This document shows, piece by piece, positions 8,805-16,829 of a stretch of DNA of 64,000 nucleotides; the stretch's first letter is position 1; the number at the start of each line of letters is the position of its first letter. The notes below the pieces were generated by a model. The model made no database searches and was not told the origin of the DNA. It saw only the letters and a program-made list of their open reading frames with translations. Origin of the DNA: Hamadaea sp013361475 (GTDB lineage: Bacteria; Actinomycetota; Actinomycetes; Mycobacteriales; Micromonosporaceae); contig NZ_JBFAHM010000019.1 of the NCBI RefSeq assembly GCF_040654195.1, positions 1 to 64,000 of the forward strand. The letters are read 5' to 3'. Both the position numbers and the translations under genes were made by a program.

Positions 8805-8857
8805 GATCAGGGATCTCGGTCGAATCTTCGCCCAAGATTCGACCGACATCCCTGATC
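8805..8857. repeat. Dispersed palindrome family A, copy 1
   Basis: 24-bp arms (8805-8828, 8834-8857) with one mismatch and a 5-nt loop. The arms carry GATCAGGGAT...GGTCGAATCTT, shared with copies at 19642, 39161 and 41781. It lies between the pepN stop and a separate perfect terminator, so termination is not its obvious role. Confidence 0.85.
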
Positions 8858-8866
8858 CAGCGCAAA

Positions 8867-8896
8867 CGAAAGAGGGCCCCGAGGGGCCCTCTTTCG
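8867..8896. terminator. Bidirectional terminator between pepN and the DUF5130 gene
   Basis: CGAAAGAGGGCCCC (8867-8880) pairs perfectly with GGGGCCCTCTTTCG (8883-8896). The A-rich and T-rich outer ends give a T-tract in both directions. Confidence 0.85.
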
Positions 8897-8906
8897 CGTA
8901 GACAGG

Positions 8907-9299
8907 TCAGGAGCGGCCGGCGAGGTTCACGAGCATCGCGAGTCCGCTGATGAAGCCGCCCGCGAGGTCGCCGCCGTTGAACGCGGCGGCCATGGAGAAC
9001 GCGGCGAGCTTGCAGTCCCGGTCGTGCAGCCGCTTGCGGGCCACCTCACCGGTCACGATCTCGAGCTGACGCTGCTCCGGCGAGGCCGCCAGCAGCACCG
9101 AGCGGCTCGGCTCGGCGAGCTGGCTGTGCAGCTTCTCGGCCGCTTCCCGGACGGGCTCGTCGAGCCGTCCGCAGTAGACGCTGAACGATAGGCCGGTCGT
9201 CTCGTCGGCCTGCCGCAGCGCCTCGTCGAGGCGGAGCAGTTGCCGGGTCGTGAACGGACCTTCGTTGGGCGGGGTCTGGGTGTGCTCACCAGCGGTCAC
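8907..9299 (-). CDS. DUF5130 family protein
   Basis: 130 residues resembling actinobacterial DUF5130/TPM-like proteins: GLSFSVYCGRLDEPVREAAE, then SVLLAASPEQRQLEIVTGE, then RDCKLAAFSMAAAFNGGDLAGG near the C-terminus. In mycobacteria DUF5130 proteins are linked to the aa3-type cytochrome oxidase supercomplex. The start overlaps the end of the upstream CtaJ-like gene by 14 bp, so translation is probably coupled. The pairing with a small membrane protein supports a respiratory role, but that role is inference. Confidence 0.75.
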   Translation of the reverse strand: MTAGEHTQTPPNEGPFTTRQLLRLDEALRQADETTGLSFSVYCGRLDEPVREAAEKLHSQLAEPSRSVLLAASPEQRQLEIVTGEVARKRLHDRDCKLAAFSMAAAFNGGDLAGGFISGLAMLVNLAGRS

Positions 9300-9570
9300 T
9301 TGCGCCTCCCGTCACGCCAGGTGCCGATGCCGCGGCCGGGGTCAGCTCGGCACGGGCCGCAGGCAGCGCCGCCTGCGTGCCTTCGGCGGAGCCGGACGAG
9401 TGGGCCGAGGAGGTGAACCAGACCGGCGCCGAGTCGAAGGACCGGCCCGGCCGGTAGCGCTTGGCGCGGCCCTTGCCGCCGCCCGCGTACACGAGAGCCG
9501 CGACCACCAGGATCACGGCGAGTGGCGCCACGACGAAGGTGAGAACGGTCTGCGCAATATCCAAGATCAA
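9286..9570 (-). CDS. Small membrane protein, likely CtaJ-like cytochrome oxidase subunit
   Basis: 94 residues with a TTG start preceded by a G-rich ribosome site. One N-terminal membrane helix (about residues 5-30) is followed by basic GKGRAKRYRPGRSFDSAPVWF. The combination of a single helix, a YRPG motif and an xPVWF motif resembles the aa3 oxidase subunit named CtaJ in mycobacteria. The rest is a long Ala/Ser-rich tail. It overlaps the DUF5130 gene. No oxidase core genes (ctaC/D/E) are nearby, so identity rests on the motif and the partner. Confidence 0.55.
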   Translation of the reverse strand: MILDIAQTVLTFVVAPLAVILVVAALVYAGGGKGRAKRYRPGRSFDSAPVWFTSSAHSSGSAEGTQAALPAARAELTPAAASAPGVTGGASDRW

Positions 9571-9723
9571 CGCCCCCCAGAGAGCGAGTTAAATGACCTC
9601 CTAAAGCTAAACCTACCGGCGATCACCCAGCGTGGCGGGGTACGCCGAGAAATACCGCCAATCTCGTAAAGCGGGCAGCAATCTCTGTAAGGATGACGAG
9701 CAGGACATACGAGAGGAATCGCC

Positions 9724-10236
9724 ATGAGGGCTGTTCTGTCCCGCCTTGCCGTGGGGGGCGCCACGCTGCTCGCCGGAGCCGCGACGCTCCTGTTGGGACC
9801 GGCCACGCCGGCCCACGCCGACACCGTCTTCATCGAGGTGAACCCGTCGACCATCCTGGCCGGATACCAGGTGGCGCTGCGTGGCAGCTGCGGCGCGAAC
9901 CCGAACCAGGCGAAGGCCACGTCCACCGCGTTCGGCACGGTCACCATGACCCCCGAGAAGGGGTTCCTCATCGGATCCGCGACCATCCCGTCGGACAAGA
10001 AGCCGGCCGGGTACTCGGTCAAGCTGACCTGCGCTAGCGGCAGCACTGCGACCACGACCGTCTGGGTGATCAGCGCCTCGTCCACGCCGACCAAGGGCCC
10101 GAACACCGGTGGTGGTTATCTTGCTCACCACGGTGGCGGCGGAACGGCTCTGCTCGCGGGTGGCCTCGCCGCGGTCGCGGCCGGCGGGGCGCTGGCCTTC
10201 TGGACGGCCCGCCGGCGGCGCGAAGTCCAGCTGTGA
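9724..10236 (+). CDS. Secreted, C-terminally anchored surface protein
   Basis: 170 residues. A signal peptide ends near ATPAHA (about residue 32). A compact Ig-like or beta-rich domain follows with two Cys (GSCGANP and LTCASG), then a Thr/Ser-rich linker and a Gly-rich stretch. A C-terminal hydrophobic helix ends in TARRRREVQL. This is the layout of a sortase substrate, but there is no clear LPXTG before the helix. The next gene, a class F sortase, overlaps it by 4 bp (GTGA), so they form one operon. A good GAGAGGAA ribosome site is present. Confidence 0.75.
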   Translation: MRAVLSRLAVGGATLLAGAATLLLGPATPAHADTVFIEVNPSTILAGYQVALRGSCGANPNQAKATSTAFGTVTMTPEKGFLIGSATIPSDKKPAGYSVKLTCASGSTATTTVWVISASSTPTKGPNTGGGYLAHHGGGGTALLAGGLAAVAAGGALAFWTARRRREVQL

Positions 10237-10862
10237 GCCGCCGGACCGGCCGGTGGACGGGATGGCTGGCCGGTCTGCTCGTGCTCGCGGGGATCTTCTG
10301 CGCGGGCGTCGGGCTGGGCCAGGCCACCGGCGCGTTCTCGTTGCCGAAGTTGTTCGGCTCGGGCACGAAGGCGCCACCGGGCGAGTTTCCCGTGCTCGGG
10401 CCGAGCCGGCCGACGCGCATCGTCATCCCGTCGATCGGCGTCCGGGCGAGCGTGCACGGCGTCGGCCGGGACCGGGACGGCGCCATCGCCGTTCCCTCGC
10501 TCTCGCTCACGAACGAGGCCGGGTGGTTCACCGAGGGGCCGAGCCCCGGTCAGTACGGCCCGGCCATTCTGGTCGGCCACGTCGACACCCATGACCGCCC
10601 GGCCGTCTTCCACAACCTCGACGATCTGAAGGCCGGCGCGCGCATCGAGATCACCCGGCGAGATCGGAACGTCGCGGTCTTCGAGGTCAATTCGGTCGAG
10701 ACCTTCCGCAAGTCCGACTTGCCGGCCAAGCGGGTCTACACCGACTACTCCCGGCCCGGCCTGCGGCTCATCACCTGCGGCGGGTCGTGGGTCGGCGGGG
10801 ATCTCGGCTACGCGAGCAATGTGATCGTCTTCGCCTCGCTCGTCGAGGTCCACAAAGCATGA
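10233..10862 (+). CDS. Class F sortase
   Basis: 209 residues starting at a GTG that overlaps the previous stop (GTGA). A single N-terminal membrane helix anchors it. The sortase barrel carries the catalytic His in LVGHVDTHD and the catalytic Cys in RLITCGG, the LxTC signature. Short N-terminal architecture and actinobacterial context fit class F. The enzyme should attach or process surface proteins outside the membrane, with the overlapping upstream gene as the obvious partner. A hairpin follows the stop. Confidence 0.88.
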   Translation: MSRRTGRWTGWLAGLLVLAGIFCAGVGLGQATGAFSLPKLFGSGTKAPPGEFPVLGPSRPTRIVIPSIGVRASVHGVGRDRDGAIAVPSLSLTNEAGWFTEGPSPGQYGPAILVGHVDTHDRPAVFHNLDDLKAGARIEITRRDRNVAVFEVNSVETFRKSDLPAKRVYTDYSRPGLRLITCGGSWVGGDLGYASNVIVFASLVEVHKA

Positions 10863-10896
10863 AACCAGGGATACGCACAACGGCGTACCCCTGGTT
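10863..10896 (+). terminator. Hairpin after the sortase gene
   Basis: AACCAGGG pairs with CCCTGGTT, and an inner TACGC pairs with GCGTA after a single mismatch. It begins at the sortase stop and can also serve the convergent HNH gene. Confidence 0.7.
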
Positions 10897-10915
10897 CGTC
10901 GGTCGGGTTGGCCTG

Positions 10916-11437
10916 TCAGAGCGCCGGGGCCAGCCACTCCTCCCACCGAGGGTCGGGAGCGCGGTGCCCGAGCACCCGCCACGCGGCGCCCCTCGGGGCG
11001 GCAGGCTGAGCGGGCAGTCGCCAGCCCAGCTCGGCCAGCGTCTTGTCGCCTTTGGAGTGGTTGCACTTGGCGCAGGCCGCGACGACGTTCTCCCAGTGGT
11101 GGCCGCCGCCCTTGGACTTGGGCATCACGTGGTCGATCGTCTCGGCCGGGCCGAGGCAGTAGACGCAGCGGCCGCCGTCCCGGGCGAAGATCGCCCGGCG
11201 GGAGAGGCCGACATGCGTCCGGTACGGCACGCGCACGTAGCGCTGGAGCCTTATCACCAAAGGGATCGGCAGGTCGCGGCGAGTGCTGTGCAGCACACCG
11301 TCGCCGTCGGCCACGCAGACGGCTTTACCGGACAGGATCAGGATCGCGGCGCGTCGAACAGTGACGACACACAAGGGCTCATAAGTCGCGTTCAGGACCA
11401 ATGCTGCTGAGCTTCTCGTGTGTCGTATGTCAGGCAT
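10916..11437 (-). CDS. HNH endonuclease family protein
   Basis: 173 residues from the ATG at 11437 (MPDIRHTRSS). A longer frame to 11521 is open but the alternative start is poor. The C-terminal half is a zinc-type HNH domain: CVYCLGP, then TIDHVMPKSKGGGHHWEN, then CAKCNHSKGDKTL, with both CxxC pairs and the HNH residues. The N-terminal LNATYEPLCVVTVRRA segment is typical of a widespread actinobacterial HNH family of unknown cellular role. It is a stand-alone gene, so it is not obviously part of a restriction or phage system. Confidence 0.88.
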   Translation of the reverse strand: MPDIRHTRSSAALVLNATYEPLCVVTVRRAAILILSGKAVCVADGDGVLHSTRRDLPIPLVIRLQRYVRVPYRTHVGLSRRAIFARDGGRCVYCLGPAETIDHVMPKSKGGGHHWENVVAACAKCNHSKGDKTLAELGWRLPAQPAAPRGAAWRVLGHRAPDPRWEEWLAPAL

Positions 11438-11635
11438 CGCCGTCACCCTTCTCGCGCCGTCCTCGTTTCCCCCGAACGGGGGGCCTGTGACAATCGTGAC
11501 CGACGGATGTGGTAAACGCACGACCTTTTTCGACTTCCAGCGAAGAATTCACCGTCATGTAGCCCAACGCGTCGGAAATGCCGGAAATTACCGGCGGACT
11601 GGCCTTCCCAGCAGGCCGTGCTGTACTAACGTCTC

Positions 11636-12679
11636 GTGACCGCGCTACTCCTTCAATTCCTCGCCGATGCCACCCCCTCCCCGACGCCCACGGTCGACTG
11701 CGACGGCGACAGCGCCTGCATGCAGTTCTACGACTGGTTCAAGAACGCGAAGGTGGCCGAGGCGAGCCTGTGGGTGATCAAACCGGCTCGCATCGTGCTG
11801 ATCGTGGTGCTGGCCCTGATCCTCCGGGCGGTCCTGCACCGGACGATCACGCGGATGACCGAGCGGGCAGGCGAGGGCAAGATCCCCACGATCCTGCGCC
11901 CACTGCGGGAGAAGCTGCCGAGCGCGCTGGCCGAGCCGACCACGTTGTTCCCCGAACGGCGGCGGCAGCGGGCAGCCGCGATCGGCTCGGTGCTCCGCAG
12001 CTTCGTGACGGTCACCGTCTTCTCCATCGCCGGGCTGATGGTCCTGGCCGAGCTGGGCATCAACCTCACCCCGTTGGTCGCGGGCCTCGGCATCGTCGGC
12101 GCCGCGCTCGGCTTCGGCGCGCAGTCGCTGGTCAAGGACCTCATCGCCGGATTGTTCATGCTGCTGGAGGACCAGTACGGCGTCGGCGACACGGTCGACG
12201 TGGGCGACGTCGTCGGCGTCGTCGAGGCGGTCGGGCTGCGTACCATCACGATCCGGGACGGCCAGGGCGTCGTCTGGTATGTCCGCAACGGCGAGATCAT
12301 CCGCGTGGGCAACAAGAGCCAGGGCCACGCCGTGGCCATCGTCGACCTGCCGATCGGCTTCGCCGGCGTGGACGAGGCGGTGAGCGTCCTGCGTACGGCG
12401 CTGGAACGGTTCGCCGACGACCCGGCGTACGCCGACGACTTCCTGGAGCCGCCGGAGGTGGCGGGGATCGAGTCGGTCACCGTCGACGGCGCGACCGTCC
12501 GTGTGATCGCGAAGACGACGAACGACACGCATGCCCGGGTCCTGCGCGAGCTTCGCCGCCGGATGACCGAGGCGCTGGAGAGCTCCGGCATCGCCGCCAC
12601 CATCGCCGCGTCGCGCGGTCTGCGGCAGAGCACTCCGAGCGACGCGGAGAACGGCGTACGCGGTCCGGCTCCGGTATAG
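11636..12679 (+). CDS. mscS: MscS-family mechanosensitive ion channel
   Basis: 347 residues from the GTG at 11636, which has a TACTAA/TAACGT stretch directly upstream and no ribosome site, so the transcript may be leaderless. There are three membrane segments; the third, GLGIVGAALGFGAQSLVKDLIAG, is the pore-lining TM3 with its Gly/Ala pattern and the conserved hinge AQSLVKD. The cytoplasmic beta domain follows with QYGVGDTVDVGDVVGVVE and an alpha/beta region. It opens under hypo-osmotic membrane tension to release solutes. It is a single-gene unit. Confidence 0.92.
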   Translation: MTALLLQFLADATPSPTPTVDCDGDSACMQFYDWFKNAKVAEASLWVIKPARIVLIVVLALILRAVLHRTITRMTERAGEGKIPTILRPLREKLPSALAEPTTLFPERRRQRAAAIGSVLRSFVTVTVFSIAGLMVLAELGINLTPLVAGLGIVGAALGFGAQSLVKDLIAGLFMLLEDQYGVGDTVDVGDVVGVVEAVGLRTITIRDGQGVVWYVRNGEIIRVGNKSQGHAVAIVDLPIGFAGVDEAVSVLRTALERFADDPAYADDFLEPPEVAGIESVTVDGATVRVIAKTTNDTHARVLRELRRRMTEALESSGIAATIAASRGLRQSTPSDAENGVRGPAPV

Positions 12680-12836
12680 GTGGCTACCTAGGCGTCATCC
12701 GTGGGGACTAGCCAAGCCTCAGCTATTCGGGCAGAATCGGGACACGTAGCACCACAGGAACGTCGTTCGTCGCCCATATTGCGACGCGGTGACCGACCCA
12801 TATGCACCGCCGTTCGCGAAAACTGGAGGCTCCACG

Positions 12837-14162
12837 GTGTCCCGGACCACCCCCGAGGATGGCGCGCGGAAAGCACCCGCACAGGATGAACGCTCAGCGA
12901 CTTATCGCGAGGTGCTGGCCGGCGGCGAATATCGGACGGTCTTCACGGCGAACATGCTCTCCCTCGTCGGGGACTACTTCGCCAAAGCGGCGATCACTGC
13001 GCTCGTCTTCAGCCAGACGGGGTCGCCGGGGCTCTCGGCGGTCGCCTTCGCGCTGAGTTACGCCCCGTGGCTGATCGCCGGACCGGTGCTGGCCACCCTC
13101 GCCGAGCGGTACGCGTACCGCAACGTGATGATCGTGTGCGACGTGGCCCGGATGGGCCTGGTGGCGCTGGTCGCCGTCCCGGGGATGCCGCTCTGGGGCA
13201 TGCTGGTGCTGCTGTTCCTGGCCTCGCTGGCCAGCCCGCCGGCGCAGGCGGCCCGGTCGGCGCTGCTGCCGCAGATCCTGCCTGGCGACCAGTTGCCCGT
13301 CGGCACCGCGCTGAACCTCACCGCCGGGCAGATGGCCCAGGTGGGCGGATACCTCGTCGGCGGCCTGCTGGCGGCGGTCAGCCCTCGGGGCGCGCTGGTC
13401 TTCGACGCGGCCACCTTCGGCGCCTCGGCGATCCTGCTGACCCTCTGGGTACGGACCCGCCCGCCGATCGTCGTCTCCGGGGAGCACCACCTGATCCGGG
13501 AGACCGGGGAAGGCTTCCGGATGGTGTTCGGCTCCACCACGATGCGGTCGATCGCCCTGCTGGTCTTCAGCGCCATGCTGTTCACCACCGTCCCCGAGGG
13601 CCTGGGCGCGGCATGGGCCAATCAACTGGACGGGGTCACCCCGGCCAATCGGGGCCTCTGGCAGGGCCTGATCATGATGTCGTCACCGGTCGGCGCCGCC
13701 CTCGGCGCGCTGATCCTGACTCGGGCGCTCACCCCGGTCCGGCGGCGTCGGCTGCTGCTGCCCTTCTCCTTGGCCATTCCGGCGGTGCTCATCCCGTCGT
13801 TGCTGCAGCCCGGTCTTCTGGGTGTGTGCGTGATGTCGGCGCTCTGCGGGTTCTTCGCCGCGGGCATGCTGCCGACGGCGAACGCGCTGTTCGTCCGGGT
13901 GCTCCCGGAGGGCTATCGGGCGCGCGCCTTCGGCGTCATGCAGATGGGCCTCCAGCTGTGCCAGGGCGGCGGCATCATCGCGGCCGGCATGCTCTCCAAC
14001 TGGCGCCTGCAGGTGCCGACCGCGATCGGGCTGTGGAGTGTTCTCGGTCTCATCCTCATCATCACCGTCGCGGTGACCTGGCCCAGCCGGGAGCTGTTCG
14101 ACCGGGCGCTCGCCGAGGCGGCCCCGAAGCCGACCACCGCGCAGCCCGTCGCCGCCGCCTGA
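12837..14162 (+). CDS. MFS transporter
   Basis: 441 residues from the GTG at 12837, chosen for GGAGG 7 bp upstream; the frame is open back to 12789. It has about 12 membrane helices in two halves around a central cytoplasmic loop (HHLIRETGEGFRMVFGS). The pattern resembles the MFS_3/enterobactin-exporter-like group (SLVGDYFAKAAITALVF at the N-terminus, ARSALLPQILPGDQLPVGTALN after TM4). It probably exports a small molecule or drug. No biosynthetic or regulatory neighbour suggests the substrate. The truncated haemoglobin gene follows 43 bp downstream. Confidence 0.85.
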   Translation: MSRTTPEDGARKAPAQDERSATYREVLAGGEYRTVFTANMLSLVGDYFAKAAITALVFSQTGSPGLSAVAFALSYAPWLIAGPVLATLAERYAYRNVMIVCDVARMGLVALVAVPGMPLWGMLVLLFLASLASPPAQAARSALLPQILPGDQLPVGTALNLTAGQMAQVGGYLVGGLLAAVSPRGALVFDAATFGASAILLTLWVRTRPPIVVSGEHHLIRETGEGFRMVFGSTTMRSIALLVFSAMLFTTVPEGLGAAWANQLDGVTPANRGLWQGLIMMSSPVGAALGALILTRALTPVRRRRLLLPFSLAIPAVLIPSLLQPGLLGVCVMSALCGFFAAGMLPTANALFVRVLPEGYRARAFGVMQMGLQLCQGGGIIAAGMLSNWRLQVPTAIGLWSVLGLILIITVAVTWPSRELFDRALAEAAPKPTTAQPVAAA

Positions 14163-14205
14163 TCTTGATGTGCCGTCCGGCGCGTCGCCTGGCAAGATTG
14201 AGGGC

Positions 14206-14577
14206 GTGACGGTCAGCCTGTACGAACAGTTCGGCGGCGAGCCGACCTTCCGGAAGCTGGTGGACGCCTTCTACGCCGGGGTCGCCGACGACCCGCTGCT
14301 GCGCCCCATGTACCCGGAGGAAGATCTCGGACCGGCTCGCGACCGGCTCACGAAGTTCCTCATGCAGTACTGGGGCGGGCCGACGACGTACTCCGAGGAG
14401 CGCGGGCACCCGCGGCTTCGCATGCGGCACGCGCCCTACACGGTGGACGCGGAGGCCCGGGACGCCTGGCTCAAGCACATGCGCGTCGCGGTCGACTCGC
14501 TCGGCCTGGAGCCGGAGTTGGAGCAGACCCTCTGGGACTACCTGGAGCGGGCGGCATTCTTCATGGTGAACGCTTGA
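14206..14577 (+). CDS. glbO: Group II truncated haemoglobin (trHbO)
   Basis: 123 residues from the GTG at 14206. Visible features are SLYEQFGGEPTFRKLVDAFY (helices A-B with distal Tyr), the FLMQYWGGPTTY turn, the proximal His in LRMRHAPYTVD and the conserved Trp in DAWLKHM. This is a two-over-two haem protein binding O2 or NO, usually protective. CAAGAT 7 nt before the start suggests a leaderless transcript. The last codons and the stop lie inside a long palindrome that is then duplicated in tandem downstream. Confidence 0.93.
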   Translation: MTVSLYEQFGGEPTFRKLVDAFYAGVADDPLLRPMYPEEDLGPARDRLTKFLMQYWGGPTTYSEERGHPRLRMRHAPYTVDAEARDAWLKHMRVAVDSLGLEPELEQTLWDYLERAAFFMVNA

Positions 14578-14705
14578 GCCACGCTCTTCGGCTCAAGCGT
14601 TCACCATGAAGCGGCTAACACAGCATGGTGAATGCTTGAGCCACGCTCTTCGGCTCAAGCGTTCACCATGAAGCGGCTAGCACAGCGTGGTGAATGCTTG
14701 AGCCA
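14560..14705 (+). repeat. 62-bp tandem repeats of a hairpin overlapping the globin stop codon
   Basis: The first unit has perfect 21-bp arms (14560-14580, 14590-14610) with a 9-nt loop; the globin TGA lies in the left arm. The unit repeats with a 62-bp period at about 14622 (arms nearly complete) and 14684 (left arm only). It looks like a terminator-type hairpin that was copied in tandem. Confidence 0.85.
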
Positions 14706-14749
14706 CCGGCGCACGCTTCGCACCATCACCCTGGCTCGTTACGTATGTC

Positions 14750-16003
14750 ATGGGTCGTCGGCTGTTGCTCAGTTCTGCCGCAATTCTTGTATTACTGACC
14801 GGTTCGAGCTTCTCGCCCGCCGAGGGCGCGGACTTCCAGCCGGTCGTGGCGACCGATCCGGTCGACTGGACGCCGCACATCCGCGACGGCGCGGTGCACG
14901 CGATGACGGTCGTCGGCGACGTCGCCGTGGTCGGCGGTGACTTCAGCGAGGTCAGCAGCGCCGACGGCAAGACCGACTACGAACGCTGGAACCTCATGGC
15001 GTTCAGCCTCACGTCGGGGCGCGTACTGCCGTTGCGGGCCGATCTCGACGGGCCGGTGTGGGCGCTGGCTCCCGGGCCGGACGGGAGCGTCCTCGTCGGC
15101 GGCGACTTCGATCAGGTGGACGGCGTCACCAATCCCGGCCTCGCCCGGCTGGACCTGGCCACCGGACGGCCGTCGGCCGGCTTCGACGCCTGGGTCGACG
15201 GGGATGTGCGGGCCATCGTCGTCCGCGGCCCGTGGGCGTACGTGGGCGGCTGGTTCGGCTATGCCGACGACGTCTCCCGGAAGGCACTGGCCCGGATCGA
15301 CGCGCGTACGGGCGCGCTGGACCGGTCTTTCGACGCGAAGCTGCAGGCGCCCGAGATCGGCCGCGCGAAGGTCGAGGGTCTGGCCGTCAGTCCGGCCGGT
15401 GACCGGCTGGCCGTCATCGGCGCGTTGACCCAGGCGCTCGGGCAGAAACGCGTACAGGTGGCGTTGCTGGACATCTCCCGGCCGGCGGTGCGGTTGGCCG
15501 ACTGGAGCACCGACGCGTACAACCCGCGGTGCCGTCGGCAGTTCGACACCTACATGCGTGACGTCGACTTCTCTCCCGACGGCGAGTACTTCGTCATCGT
15601 GACCACCGGCCGGATGTCGGCGCCCGATCTCTTGTGCGACACCGCCGCCCGGTTCGAGACCTATTCCTCGGGCAGCCACAAGCCCACCTGGGTCAACCAC
15701 ACCGGCGGCGACTCGCTGTACGCCGTCGCCGTGACCGGCACCGCGGTCTACGTCGGCGGGCATCAGCGCTGGCTGGACAACCCTTACGGCCACGAGGACG
15801 CCGGGTTCGGCGCGGTGAGCCGGCCGGGCATCGCCGCGATCGATCCCGGTTCGGGTAAGGCGATGTCGTGGAATCCGACCCGCAGCCGGGGCGAGGGACT
15901 CCGCGCGTTCGTCGTATGCCCCCAGGGGTTGCTCGTCGGCTCGGACACCGACCAGCTGGGCCACGAGTACCACGGCCGGATAGGACTCTTTCCTCCGGTT
16001 TAG
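14750..16003 (+). CDS. Secreted beta-propeller-like protein
   Basis: 417 residues. The signal peptide runs MGRRLLLSSAAILVLLTGSS to about residue 27. The mature protein has repeated blade-like units containing xxVVGGDF, VLVGGDFDQVDG, AYVGGWFGYADD and VYVGGHQRWLDN, each about 45-60 residues, as in delta-60 or Kelch-like propellers common in actinobacterial secretomes. Two Cys pairs (PRCRRQF, LLCDTA) may form disulfides. No catalytic motif is evident; it could bind partners or the cell wall. It is a single-gene unit. Function not known. Confidence 0.75.
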   Translation: MGRRLLLSSAAILVLLTGSSFSPAEGADFQPVVATDPVDWTPHIRDGAVHAMTVVGDVAVVGGDFSEVSSADGKTDYERWNLMAFSLTSGRVLPLRADLDGPVWALAPGPDGSVLVGGDFDQVDGVTNPGLARLDLATGRPSAGFDAWVDGDVRAIVVRGPWAYVGGWFGYADDVSRKALARIDARTGALDRSFDAKLQAPEIGRAKVEGLAVSPAGDRLAVIGALTQALGQKRVQVALLDISRPAVRLADWSTDAYNPRCRRQFDTYMRDVDFSPDGEYFVIVTTGRMSAPDLLCDTAARFETYSSGSHKPTWVNHTGGDSLYAVAVTGTAVYVGGHQRWLDNPYGHEDAGFGAVSRPGIAAIDPGSGKAMSWNPTRSRGEGLRAFVVCPQGLLVGSDTDQLGHEYHGRIGLFPPV

Positions 16004-16043
16004 GGGTGGGTGGCCGGGGCGGCAGCCGGGTCTTTCCGACGCG

Positions 16044-16631
16044 CTAGATGAGGGCGGCCTCCGAGTGCAGCCAGTCGACGAACTCGGTGGCCACCGAAGC
16101 TCCACACTCGACCAGTTCGACGAGTAGGGCGTCGTGCGCCCCGGCGTTCAACGGCACCTGGGTCTCGGCGTAGATCGGCAGTTGCCCGCCGTCGGTCGGA
16201 TCCCCCACGTACGCCTTGGCGAACCGGTTGACGTGGTTCCACTCGTTGACCGCCCGGTACGCCCGATCGGCGAAGTCGAGCGGGACGGTGGCGTGCGGCC
16301 GGGCCCGGATCACCAGGATCTCGTCGTCCGGACCCTCCATTGTGTAGAGAAGCGCATGCCGCTCCCACATCGCCAGGAGGTTGCCGAAACCGTCGGAGAG
16401 ATATCGCACATCGAGGAGGTTTAACGCCGTCGCGATCCGGGAAAGCGTCACCGGAGCGACGGCGCCCGGTGCCGGCCCGAGATCGAGCGTGGACAGGTCA
16501 TCCGGGACGGCGAATGCGGTCCGGCCGAGATCGGCGCATGCGGCTGACCGCAACGACGTCTCGTGATCCCCCGTGTGATGGCGCAACGAACGACTTGGTG
16601 TAAACCATGACGCAACTGACCACCACGGCAT
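16044..16631 (-). CDS. YbjN domain protein
   Basis: 195 residues from the ATG at 16631, preceded by GGAG; the frame is open to 16793 but the extra N-terminus looks non-coding. The core (about 85-190) shows the YbjN pattern: LSRIATALNLLDVRYLSDG, then FVIRARPHATVPLDF-like strands, then RAYRAVNEWNHVNRFAKAYV. YbjN proteins are small type III secretion chaperone-like folds found widely in actinobacteria; their role is uncertain. A 198-bp gap separates it from the next gene upstream and probably holds its own promoter. Confidence 0.72.
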   Translation of the reverse strand: MPWWSVASWFTPSRSLRHHTGDHETSLRSAACADLGRTAFAVPDDLSTLDLGPAPGAVAPVTLSRIATALNLLDVRYLSDGFGNLLAMWERHALLYTMEGPDDEILVIRARPHATVPLDFADRAYRAVNEWNHVNRFAKAYVGDPTDGGQLPIYAETQVPLNAGAHDALLVELVECGASVATEFVDWLHSEAALI

Positions 16632-16829
16632 TGCTCGCGCTCCTCTATGGATCCGAACGGTTACCTTGCGTGTGATCCCGAGGCTGAACGTTACCTGGAA
16701 GTACGAGTTCTGGCAGCCCCCCAACCGCATCCACGATCCGTTCGGTTCAGCGATGATGGGCCGAATGGCCGATGGTGCAACGTAGTCACGCAAGGGCTGG
16801 CGAGGAACGGAGCGTCGGCGCGACAGCGT

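Noticed and set aside
14560..14705. CRISPR array at the tandem hairpins
   Set aside because: Units are tandem with no spacers of differing sequence, and the first one overlaps a coding end; no cas genes are seen.
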